Shown here: positions 36,901 through 64,000 of the stretch, piece after piece
Layout: every line of letters begins with the position of its first letter
Position numbering within the stretch: position 1 is the stretch's first letter
Assembly (NCBI RefSeq): GCF_001659605.2
Contig: NC_035177.2
Coordinates: forward strand, 1,612,611 to 1,676,610
DNA length: 64,000 bases
Origin: Manihot esculenta
Lineage: Eukaryota > Streptophyta > Magnoliopsida > Malpighiales > Euphorbiaceae
Direction of reading: 5' to 3'
Notes under the pieces: model-generated
Seen by the model: only the letters and a program-made list of their open reading frames with translations
Told to the model about the DNA's origin: nothing
The model's database searches: none
Program-made: the position numbers and the translations under genes

Positions 36901-38564
36901 AAATCTATATAGATTTCATTGAATAGTTAGAATTTTTTCAATCAAAATAATATTATAAATATAAAAAAATCTTTATTTCAAATTCTCTCCATCGAAATAA
37001 TCTTTCATAGGAAAAAAAGGTTATTTTCTATTATTTAGTCTATCAATATTACTCATTTCTATACATCATTGGAATGAGAAAAATAAATATTTAAATGTGA
37101 AGCTTTTAACTTGAAACCAAACATAAAAGTGATAGAGTTTTATAATGTAATATTAAAATGGTTAAGTTTGAAATTTGAAGTAAAAAAGAGAAATGAGTGG
37201 ATTGATCTTTTCAAGGGCCGTTCCTAAAAAGGCGCCGATAGAAAAGGAGTGTTATTATCTGCCTATGGATTTGCTATCTCTCACTAAGGTATAAAAAGAT
37301 AAAATGGCTAATTTTCATTTACTTTCTCCCAATTTTATTTTATTTTATTTTTTAAACTTTCACTAATATTTTTGGCATTTTTGGCATTTTAATACATTTA
37401 AATTACCACTTTATCTTGATTCAAAAAAAAAAAATTACCACATTATCATATTAAAGTGATATACTAAATTAATTATTACTTTAAAATAAAAATTTATTTT
37501 CTCTTTTCTATAATTTTTATTTATTTTTTTAAATTATTTTAAAATTATTGTCCATCGTCTTTTTTATTTTATTTTTAAAAAGCTCTTTAAAATATTTTTT
37601 AATATTTAATAAAATTTAATATATTTAAAATAAATATTATTGAAAAATTAATAAAAAAATTATATTTTTTAATATGTATAAAAAAATAGAGTGAATAAAA
37701 ATTATAAACGAAGAGAATAGGATGAGACCATATTATCAGAGTACTAAAAACTTTCCCAACATTTTAGTTTTGGCTTCCAAATTAATTTAATTAAAATATT
37801 ATTTTTATATTTAAATCTCAAGTAATTTTACCTTTTCTAATAATAATTTAATACATATATTTATATTAACCATATCATATATAATTTTTTTATTTTTAAT
37901 TATTAAATATAATTTTTAATTTTAAAATATTAAAAATAATATATAAAAATAAAAAATCTATTAAAAAATTTAACAAATTAAATTAAATTAAATTAAGCCG
38001 ATTTGATTTAATTTGATTTTTTATCTAACATCAATTTTATTATTTTTTATAAATATTAAAATTTTAATTTATAATTTATTTAATTTGATTCATTTAAAAT
38101 TAAACCGATTAAATGGTATCTCTATTAATTAATTTCTTTATAATCAGAAAAATTAAATAATTAAATTCACTAAACTAAATAATAATTTTTCTGTACTCAA
38201 TAGTAAATTTAAATAAACAAATAAGTCCATCAAGTGTTGTCTACGGAGGGGACAGACATATATGGCAAAGTTGAGAGAATTAAGATTAAAAAAAAAAAGT
38301 TTTGTTTTATGGAAAAAAGAATAGAAGGTTGCAATGCCCAATGAATTGTTTTGCATTTATTTATTTATATATGGATTTAATGGGTAAGCTGAAGGCTGAA
38401 CCTCTGAGTTTGAAGGGAAGAGTGGAAGACAGTGGCGTTTCCTAAGGAATAGGGATTGCCTCCCACATATTTTGGGCTAAGCTAAGAAATAAGGTAGAAA
38501 TTCTTTTTTATTTTTAAAAATTATTATGTGATCGTTTTATTTTAATAAAACTAACACTTTACTA

Positions 38565-38620
<56 letters not shown>

Positions 38621-40080
38621 CTTGCAGATAATCGATTTGTTATAATGAGATATTATGTTTTATGTATTTTTAAATATTTAATATATTTTAATAAAAATTT
38701 TTAATTTAAAAATAAAGTATAAAATTATATTATTATAAAAATTATAATATAATTATAACTGTAAATTTTTTATTATATTTAAATCTTTTCGATCAATATA
38801 TATATTTTATTTTTTATTTTTTTCATTGCGTTAATCCGATTAAAATCCAATAATATATATATTTCACTATTTTATATTTTCATTTCGTATATGCTTTATT
38901 CTCTCTATTGAATTTAAGTAATATATTCAAGGGATAAAAGAGCGTTAGTTCATCATGGTGCAAAGCATTCCAAAATTTCAAAAGAGTAAATGTCTATTTG
39001 AGTACTTCAAAGTTTAACTCAATAGTTAAATAAACATTAATTTTTTTCAATTAAAAAGATTAAATAATTAAAAATAATTCAAGTGTGCTCTTCTCGAAAA
39101 ACACCTGGTTGCTTATTGATACTGCTTGTGCTGTCTAACTTGATGATGGTCTGTTTACCTGACATCAATAGTTGGCATCCTTGCTTATTTGGTTCAACTT
39201 GGCCAAACCAAGAAAGTAGAGCACATGGCGTATAATTCATTTGTTTAGAAGCTTTTCCTTGTCTCTTTGCTTAGTTTGACAAATTTGTCGTATAGATTGG
39301 TTCGCCAAATAAGCTTAACGCCTCGCTAGATAATCTCAACAACTAATTAATGAAATTAGATAACTTCTTAAAACCATGGGATTAACTAGCCAGTACCATC
39401 TGGATTGTACAAGATTGAGTTAAAGTATCTCTTCCTTAAACACTTACAAAAGCAAGATTCAGTTAAGGTATGCATAGTTTTCCTATTCTAAGCCATTAGG
39501 TAGGCGTCTAACCTCATATTTTATCATTTTGACATGATATCCAACTTAGTCAAAGAGTCGAGGAGTTGCTGGAATCATGGCTTTTTCTTAGGAAAAGATC
39601 CCAATATATGATACTGTTGGATTCCTGAAATTGATACTCCTTTTATTTGCATCTCTATTTATGTACCCTTAAGAATTGAATTTCAAATGGCAGTATCAAT
39701 AGAAGTATCAATGATGATAAAGCATGCATTTATCTTAGATCAAATACTTTGCTTTTCACTTTCAAGAACTTTCTATGTTGCAACACTCTCCTAAAATCTC
39801 CACCCCACTTTAACTCTATTGAGTCAACTCACACACCAACTCGCCCGAGTCACCATCTACCTCTCTTTCAATAGAGCCTTTGAAGATCTTATAAAATTGA
39901 GAAGAGGGAAAATGAAATTTCTCATTGATTGAATAAAAGGAAATAAATTTTTATAAAGATACATATAACTGAGGTAACGATACTATAACAACTAAACTAA
40001 CTCATTCTATCCATGTCATACAAGAGCACTCTAGCTTCATTGACCTAACTAACTTTGATGCTTCCTCTGCTTTTAGCACT
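36901..40080. other. AT-rich spacer, no gene seen
   Basis: Long A/T-rich stretch without coding signal. The last kilobase, 39060-40080, has more mixed composition and may be the 3' non-coding part of the gypsy element whose pol relic starts at 40.1 kb, but I could not match it to the LTR at 44.6 kb. Confidence 0.5.
38568..38612. repeat. (TA)n microsatellite
   Basis: An uninterrupted run of about 22 TA units. Confidence 0.95.
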
Positions 40081-42752
40081 TTTACTTGATTAATTGCTGT
40101 CAAAAGCCACTTGTGAAGACCTTATCCCTATCACTCACCATACTAGTAGGCATCCCATGAAAATTTTATCCATGAACAACTTGGCAACTTTTTCAGCAGT
40201 AAAGGGATGGGTTAAGGCAATGAAATAGGAAAACTTAGTGAATCTATCTACCAATAGCAAGATAGTATCCTTCCCTTCAAATTTAGGCAGTTAGTAAAAT
40301 CCAAGGATATACAAGATCAAGCCTGAGATGAAATAGAAAAAGGATTGCAGAAGCCCAGGATAACGAATAGATTCCCTTTACATTTTTGACAAACATCATA
40401 ACTTAATATCCATGATTGCACATCTTTCTTGATTTTAGGCCAATAAAATGCTGAGAGTCTATGATAAGTGGCTCTGATACTTGAATGACCACTAATAGGA
40501 GAATTATAGACAAAGGCAATTAATTGGTGTCGCAGCACCAAATCAGTCCCCACATATAATCTGTCTTTGTGTTTCAGTAATCCTGACTTATACCGAAAAT
40601 TAAGCTTGCCTTAAGGATCAATGAAGAGTGGAACTATTAACTCTTTAGCTACAAGGTCCTCCTTATAACTATCACTTAACTCCTGTTGCTACAAAGGAAT
40701 GATAGTAGTCATAGCAGCTATTTCACCTTGTACAGGGTATCTTGATAAGGTATTAGTAGCCTTATTCTCATAACGAGGCCTATAATTGATCTCATAATTC
40801 AATCCCAACAATTTAGTCACACTTTTTTGTTGCACATAGGTGTGCAATCTCTACTACAACAAGAATTTGAGTCTCTCATGGTCAGTATTAAAAATTAAGT
40901 GGGAATTCTCCAATTAATGTCTCCACTTGGATATAGCTACAATTACAACCAATAACTCATTCTCATAAATGGACAACCCTCGATTCTTCACTTCTAAGGG
41001 TTTGCTCAGATAAGTAATAAGCTTGGCTCCTTACATTAAAACAACTCCCACTCCTTTACCACTGGCATCTGTCTCCAAAAGAAAAGGCTTGGTGAAGTCT
41101 GGAAGAGCTAATATAGGAGCAGTGGCCATTAGCTCCTTAAGCTTAACAAAATCAGCTTCTGCTTCATCATTCTAGCAGAATCTAGTCTTCTTTAACAAGT
41201 TTGTTAATGGCCTAGCAATCCACTGATATTGCTTAATATATTTTTTTGAAAACCCTATAAAACCCAAAAACCCTCCTAAGGACTTCAAGCAGGCTGGTCC
41301 AGGCAAATTTAAATTTACTTTAACCTTTGCAGGGCCAGTGTTTACTCCTTCGGCAAAAATGACGTCCTAAATATTCAATCTCAAGGACTGCAAACATGCA
41401 TTTAGATCTCTTGGCAAAAAGGACTTGCTTCCTCAATACTTCAAACACAATAGACAGATGTTGTACATGTTCCTTCATTAAGCTGTTGTATACCAGTATG
41501 TCACCAAAGAAAACAAACAAACTTTCTGAGATGAGCAAAAATGTGATTCATGAGCTCTTGGAAGGTTGTTCGAGCATTATTTAAACCAAAAGACATGACT
41601 TTGAACTCATGGTACCCCAAATGTGTTCTAAAAGCTGTCTTCTCAATGCCATTTTCCCTCATATGAATATGGTGATATCCAGCTTTAATGTCAATATAGA
41701 AAAAAACAATATCTCCATATAACTCATCAAGGAGATCATCAATAATAGAAATAGGAAACCTATTCTTGACAATAGCCTCATTTAGTTACCTATAATCAAT
41801 ATAAAATCTCCAGCTGTTATCTTTCTTTTTGACTAGTAAGACTGGAGAAGCAAAAGGGTTGTGACTGGGTTGGATGACACCAGATTAGAGCATTTTCTTC
41901 ACTTGTTTCTCAATCTCAATCTTCTGAAAGTGACTATGCCTATAAGGCCTTATATTTGTAGGCTATGCGTTAGGTTTAAGGTCAATAAAATGGTTGAAAT
42001 CCCTATAAGGAGGAATAGTTTTAGGTTCCTAAAACAAATATATATATTCTTTTAATAATGACTTCAAGGCTGGATCCGTAACCTCTACACTCTTTTGTTT
42101 TTTATCAAAAACTTATAGGGAAAGGAAGTGAGGAACCATACTAGAAAGTTTCTTCTTAAATAATTTGTGAAGTTGTTTAGCAGTCATGAATTGAAAATTT
42201 CCTTCTTCAGTGACCCCTATCGGCTATCAGTCAATCAACTTTCCATCCTTGTGAAATGAAGCTTTCATGTTTTTGAAATCAAAGGACACTAGACTGTAAT
42301 CCATCCACCAAAAAACTATGTGGTAACCTCCTAATTCTAGCAATCTCAAATTGAAACAAAAGGTATAGCCTTGCATAGCCCAAGTGAAACCAGCACATTT
42401 AGCTCTACTAACCATCTTTTGACCATTGGCCACTGTGATAGTTAATGGGGAAGCCTTCACAATCTTACACCCTAACTCCTTAGCTATTTTCATATCCAAA
42501 TAGTTATATATGATCGCACTGTCCACTAAAATCACCATAGAGTTCTTGCCTACTATTCCCTTAACCTTCAGAGTGTTAGGGGTTGTACTCCCATCTAATG
42601 CATGCATGGATATCTCACTTTCATCATCTTCTATCTCAACATCCTCACCTAAACTCCATTCCTCATTCTCATCCTTATTGCCTGTAATGGCTAATATCTT
42701 TTTAGGTTGACAATGATGGCCTGGAAAGAATCTGTCTCCACATTTGTAATAA

Positions 42753-43584
42753 GGCCATCTCCAACCCTATGCACCATTTTTTGCACTATTTTGGTGCTTT
42801 GCATTAAAATAATGCAATATTCTCTCCAACCTTCTGCACCAATTTTAACACCAAAACAGAATATTCTATTTATATTCTTCTCCCTCTTTAATATTATATT
42901 ATTTATTTAACTTTAATTTTATTTATATATTTTATTCAAAAAATTCATATAATTTTATATATTCACTTTAAATATTTATATATTTTATATTTCCATTCAA
43001 TATTCAAATATTTAATTATTTTATAAATAAACAAAAAAACATATTAATTATAAAAATGTATTAATTAAATAATAATTATAAAAAAAAACATTACTTAAAC
43101 ATTAATTATAAACATACATTAATTAAATATTAATTAGCAAATTAAAAATAAAATAAACTCATACATATTATAAACATACATTCTATATAATATATTATAA
43201 ATAAATTAATTTATTATAAATATTATTTATAATTATGAATATATTAATTTAAATTAAATTTCAATAATTATAAAAATATAAAATAAATTAAAAATATAAT
43301 AAATTATGAGAGTAAAAAAAAATTAAACTTAATTAAAAATATATATAAATTTTAAATTATATTATAATTTAAAAAAATAGAAAAAGATATAAATTTTAAA
43401 TTATATTATAAATTAAAAAAAAAAAAAAAAAGAGAATGGCGCTGAGAGAATGGCGCTGCTACAGTGTCACACCATATTTGGCGTGACACTGTAGTGGTAC
43501 GCCAAAATCCCGTAGGATTTTGGCATGCGTTGGAGGGCCATCTCCAACGCCAAAATAGAAACTGGCGCAGCGTTGGAGATGGCC
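42753..43584. mobile_element. PIF/Harbinger-type (Tourist-like) MITE nested in gypsy gag
   Basis: The 832-bp element has perfect 13-bp inverted ends, GGCCATCTCCAAC and GTTGGAGATGGCC, flanked by TAA on both sides (42750-42752 and 43585-43587). A 3-bp TAA/TTA target duplication is diagnostic of PIF/Harbinger. The element splits the zinc-knuckle region of the gypsy gag; removing it and one TAA rejoins the gag frame. The interior is AT-rich. The right 150 bp contain several palindromes, including a GTGTCAC/GTGACAC pair and ccaaaatcc/ggattttgg. No transposase is encoded. Confidence 0.92.
43536..43584. repeat. Hairpin-forming 3' terminus of the Harbinger MITE
   Basis: GGCCATCTCCAACGC at 43536-43550 is perfectly inverted at 43570-43584, with a 19-bp loop. 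The terminal repeat therefore occurs twice at this end, once in each orientation. Confidence 0.85.
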
Positions 43585-44613
43585 TAAGTAGGGTTAAGCC
43601 TTCTTCTGGTTTGAAAGTCCAATCCTGGGGCCTCCTTTTCCACCTTCATGCCCTTCTAATGCGTTAGAACTATCCACTACCTGAGGCCCCAAAAAAATGG
43701 ACTTAAATGTATGATAATTCCCTCTATATGGGCTATTTTTATTAATAGATCCTCAATAACTAAACCCTCTTCCTCAAGATCTTTGCTTCTTGAAAATAGC
43801 CTCAATGGACTGTCCTTGAAGCTTGGCTTGCTCAAAAGCCTGATGGAGAGAGGTGAGTTTCAACACCTTAACAAATGGCCTAAGTTCTTCTCCCAATCCA
43901 CTAATAAAACTTGAGATAAAATAGGCCTCATTCAACCTGGGTTATGTTTAAGCATTAAAGACTTCAATTCCTCAAATTTCTCATAATATTCAAGAACAAT
44001 CTTCTCTTAGTGAAGCTTATTAAATTCCTCCACAACTCTTCAGAGAAATCCAGCCAAGAGGCTATTGGATTTGTGGCTTGCCAACCATGATACCAAATAT
44101 CAACCTTTTCCCCAAGGAACAAGGATTCTATCTCTACCTTATGATTCTCAGTCACCCCATACACCTGAAAATATTTCTAACACTTCCTCCTCACCTAGCC
44201 TTTAGGGTTCGGACCTTCAAATTGGGACAAATCCACTTTCAATTTCATATTCGCATTCCACCCTTTGTGGTCCAATCCTCAACTACTAGCTTCCTCAATT
44301 TCTTTTATTTTGGGCAGGGGTAAAATTCCTCTCGTCTCTAACACAGTACTCCTAGTCTCATTTCTGGTGCATTTAATTTCTTGAATAGGGGGTTAGGAAT
44401 CAAGAACTAATGGATCTTTCCCTTACCTTGCATTAATTGCCAATTCCTCATCATTTCCATCATCTCCTTTAACTTCTTGATTGCTCTAGTTTTGGGATTG
44501 CACCTACTCCTCCAAAAGTTGTAGTCTCGGATTTTTCGTCGCTTCCTTCTTCCTTGCTAGCTTGAACTCTAGTAGCTTCTAGTCCTCTGGATCAAATTGC
44601 TTTGATACTAAAA

Positions 44614-44900
44614 TGTCAGGACCTAGTCTCATAGATCTGACCCATAAGTAACCATGGACAAGAATTGAATATAGAAGAGAAGAGAAGGGAGAAGAAGAAG
44701 AAGAGAGAGAGAGGGGGAGAGAATAAAGAAGCTTATGATTGTTATTCCATGAATGAAGCTTCTGTTAGTACAACGCAGCTCTTATATTTGCAATTTCCCG
44801 CCAGTGACTAATAACTTACCTAACTAACTCAATAGACTCAACTTATTTGCTAACTCGCACAACTAACTCACTAGCTTCCCTCTCAATTATGGGTCATGAT
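44614..44900 (-). repeat. Probable 5' LTR of the minus-strand gypsy element
   Basis: On the minus strand the LTR would begin TGACCCATAATTGAGAGG (near 44897) and end GGTCCTGACA at 44614, immediately before the primer-site-like tttagtatcaaagc. It contains a purine-rich agaagaagaag tract. I could not find the matching 3' LTR near 39-40 kb, so this is supported mainly by its position and its TG...CA ends. Confidence 0.45.
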
Positions 44901-44914
44901 AGTGAATCTTCAAT

Positions 44915-45850
44915 TTATCATAAGACTCCATGTGTAGATTGCATATGCACATCGGTGAGTTTGTCGTTATATTGACTAAGTTGCATTACAAAACATATGT
45001 TTGGTCTTATAGGGATAAGAGAAAGCAACCTGCAAACCAAATTTCTATATTGAAGAACATTAGATAAAGCAAAAGCTTGCTCTTTCCATGAGATTCTTGG
45101 TAGGCTTGGGATCAAGAAAGCCAGTGTCAAATGAAATGTCAAAAATGTTTTTTCTTTAGTTTAATGAAATAACTTCTTTACTTCTCGCTATTTTCAATCT
45201 AGGAAAGTCTTGAGATCATTCAAATCTTTAATCTTAAATTCTTTATTCAAAACTGCTTGTACACTACAAGTTGCAATCAAATTTGTACCTGCAATAATTA
45301 GATAATCAACATATACTAAGAGAATTGTGATGAATCAATTGATTGTTTGAAAAATAAAGAATGATCTGTTTCAAAATGAGCCTAATTAAGAGAAAGCGAG
45401 GTAGTAGACAGCTTCGAAAACTATTTTTTTTTGTTAGCTTGCTTTAGTCTTAATGAGATTTCTGATGGTAACAACTTATTTGGACTGTGAGCAGAAAAGT
45501 CAAAAGATAAAAGCATTTAAACTTCTTTATGGAGATTTCTATATAAGAAAGTTTTATTAACACCAAGCTATTTGAGATCCCAGTTGTGTACTGCTTCCAT
45601 GACCAACAGCAATATGATGATTGTAATTTTTGCCACTAGAGGAAAAAATATTAAAATGATCTGCACCTTCTGTTTGAGTGTAATCTTTGCTACCTAACGT
45701 GTCATTTGCCTCAAATAAAATCAATTTCTTTATTTGAAAGATCAATTAGACTCTTCCCATGAGAAAGATCAGTCACTATCCAAGTGTTATTTTGCTAAAG
45801 ATTAGAGATCTTAGCCTGCACTGCTTTTCTCCATCTTCGAATTTACTCTA
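44915..45850 (-). pseudogene. Ty1/copia reverse-transcriptase fragment
   Basis: The minus-strand translation in several frames gives copia RT blocks in the right order: NNTWIVTDLSHGKSLIDL (about 45800-45745), then LVYVDYLIIAGTNLIATCSV and FKIKDLNDLKTFL (45330-45200), then RPNICFVMQLSQY and LTDVHMQSTHGVL (45030-44918). The catalytic YVDD has become YVDY. No LTRs are associated. This is a different lineage from the complete copia element at 8.2-13.1 kb, judged by sequence. Confidence 0.75.
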
Positions 45851-45859
45851 TGAAAACCA

Positions 45860-47341
45860 GGCATGATCGAGGTGGTTTAACGGGCAAAATAGCTTAAAAA
45901 GCCGAAAATTTGATCAAGAAACAACAGATGAATTATGTGCAGATCAAAGGGAACTTACAGGCATTAGATCAGTAAAATAACTACCCAACTATGGGTATGC
46001 ATTGCCATTGAGAGAGGACGAATCTTGGTACCAAAAAAGACTTAATTTTTCTATCTTATTATAATTATATTTACAATTTAATCATCTGTTTAATCTATCA
46101 TTAAAATTCCCTTAAGCCATACATTCTCGAATACTCCTACGTTCTTCTTCCTAATCAACAATATTACAATATTGGGTAACCCATATATTTAATCCCACCT
46201 AAATATGCTTGCAAGTGAGATCTCTTCCATTGAACTGCATCTCCTTTCTAAAATGGTTGAATCTACCTGTCTTTTATTCCGTCATCAAGTCCCTAAACTT
46301 TTTGAAGTTTAATTTCTACAGTTCAATGCGATTATCCAAATTGAAATGCACACCAATCCAAACCACATGCACATTGTCGTGAGGTCTGAGAAGCTGTAAA
46401 CACATTGGGAAATAAACAGAATTCAGATGACATCCATGCACGGATGATACAATCAGTTTTGCACTATAATCTAACAAAAAATTATGTTGATGGATGAGAA
46501 CAGTGCTCTAATCTCTCCAGTCCTGTCATAATTACAAGGTAATGCGTAGATATGATTGGATATGGAAAAAGCTACATGAAGCAGTGTAGGAAGGGCTTCC
46601 TCTGGATGTTTGGATGATTGTGAACAGGATTTAGATGAGCCTCTGATGAAATAATAACATGGTAAATAGAGATCGTCTGTGGTGCTAGGCTATTTTACTA
46701 AGCATTTTCTTAAACACAGGCATTTATCAATGTTAAATACCAGCAATTTATAGGAATTATACCATTTTAAATACCAGATTGATCATTTTCCTCAACAACA
46801 ATATCAGATGAAATCCGTGGTTAACAAGAATATGAATAGGACTTCAAAACTATAATTTGAATAACTCTCAATATTAGAACAGATCCACCTCTGAAAAATT
46901 TTAGCCAAAATTTTTATATACAGATTAAGAAATAGCATATTATTAATTCAGAAACAAAATTTAGAAATATCAGTAGTGTAAAAAGAAAGGGACAAGACCT
47001 AGAAGCTTTACAGATACACAAATGCAAATGTTGTTGCATGCCTATAATTTGCCAACTTGTATTCAGCCAAAGCCACCAACAGCACATGGTTACTTCTGCA
47101 ATGTATGTGTATATTAGCGGAAGGCAGAGAAACTAGAGCTTTCCTGAGAACGCTGGATTGATCAATCTTTTTTCCTTTAGCTCTGCAGCAAAATTTGACA
47201 AGTTACGCAAAAAAAAGGACGATTTTTAGGTCACTATGTATGTTTTCTTACCTCCATCAAATAGGAAACTAATGCACGTGCACCATGTGTAAGACAGTCA
47301 TCCATATTCATTGCTTGATGAACTTTGGAATTACCAACACT
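45860..47341. other. Spacer downstream of NRPC1, no gene seen
   Basis: No conserved coding signal on either strand. The part next to 47342 is the likely 3' UTR of NRPC1. Nothing else recognisable. Confidence 0.5.
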
Positions 47342-63557
<16,216 letters not shown>

Positions 63558-64000
63558 CTGAGGAACACAAAATCTCATAAAATTAACAACCATCATCTTG
63601 TACAAAAGCAAAGATAATATATACAAGAAAAGCACCCAAATCCAAGTATTTCTTACGAATAATAATTAGCACAGCCAGTTTATAACTTTGGCCACTTCTA
63701 AAAAAAGATGCATATTCCCAAAAACATCATTCAGTTACCCGTAACATGCATTATGAAAAAAAAACCCTTAGATCTTGGCACCCTAGTGCATGTTTGGCAA
63801 GTATAATCAAAGTCATCATGCAACCATTACTATACTGCATTTTGAAATTTCTATTTATGGTAGTTGGTTATGCTGTAATAGAATGGAATAGTTACTAGAA
63901 TAATGCCCAGTGCGGTTACTTGGTTCAAACTATTATTAACTCGCTTGGGAAAAGAAGCTAGAGTTTGCTTCCCAAATTGACAAGACTCACATTCTAAAAA
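63558..64000. other. Intron of NRPC1 running off the right edge
   Basis: No exon-like conserved stretch is seen between the acceptor at 63558-63560 and the window end. The preceding exon of NRPC1 must lie beyond 64000. Confidence 0.6.

Larger units (their letters stand above)
40085..44612 (-). pseudogene. Ty3/gypsy gag-pol relic, split by a MITE
   Basis: Read on the minus strand from the primer-site-like tttagtatcaaagc at 44612, the order is gag, protease, RT, RNase H, integrase. Gag covers 44600-43590; its zinc-knuckle piece, YKCGDRFFPGHHC, resumes at about 42750 after the MITE. Protease is at 42607-42227, where the expected DSG motif has become VDSAIIYNYLD. Reverse transcriptase covers about 42060-41320: FGLNNARTTFQELMNHIF, then SLFVFFGDILVYNSLMKEHV, with the second catalytic-loop position changed from Asp to Gly. 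RNase H is degraded. Integrase shows the H2C2 zinc-binding part (SGHSSIRATYHRLSAFYWP then SYDVCQKCKG) at 40530-40380. Many stops are present. Confidence 0.85.

Overview
The window is plant nuclear DNA. Its genes are spliced, with GT-AG introns (one GC-AG), and sit in AT-rich sequence full of old LTR retrotransposons and small DNA transposons. The three host genes encode a DCN1-like neddylation factor, a plant-specific PRONE-type RopGEF, and the largest subunit of RNA polymerase III. The codon content and the fragment of a chloroplast CSP41 gene point to a eudicot. The style of the gypsy LTRs reminds me of Euphorbiaceae such as Hevea or Manihot, but that is only a weak impression.

Layout. 1-3.7 kb: spacer, a decayed gypsy-type coding relic and a gypsy LTR fragment. 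3.7-5.1 kb: a Pack-MULE-like element with inverted repeats of about 200 bp, carrying a broken, intron-containing piece of the chloroplast protein gene CSP41A. 5.5-22.5 kb (+): a DCN1-like gene in nine recognisable exons. Its 7.2-kb third intron holds a MULE-type MITE and a complete but decayed Ty1/copia element. Other introns hold duplicated segments. The first exon, with the N-terminus of the UBA domain, is not found. 22.5-23.3 kb: a partial duplication of the 3' flank. 23.9-29.7 kb (-): a complete RopGEF gene in seven coding exons that total exactly 568 codons, convergent with the DCN1-like gene. A likely leader exon and promoter lie near 31.4-31.6 kb.

32-45.9 kb is a retrotransposon graveyard. 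It holds a minus-strand gypsy element with two diverged LTRs and only gag between them, a minus-strand gypsy gag-pol split by a Harbinger-type MITE with a TAA target duplication, and a copia reverse-transcriptase fragment. 47.3-63.6 kb (-): the 3' part of NRPC1, 16 exons and 885 codons; its 5' part lies beyond the right edge. Its introns hold a truncated copia element, a MITE, a solo LTR of the same family as the complete copia element, and recent tandem duplications.

The three host genes have unrelated cellular roles: cullin neddylation, ROP GTPase signalling, and tRNA/5S rRNA transcription. I see no operon-like or pathway link between them. The most unusual content is how mobile elements have acted on genes here: gene-fragment capture, intron colonisation and nested insertion.
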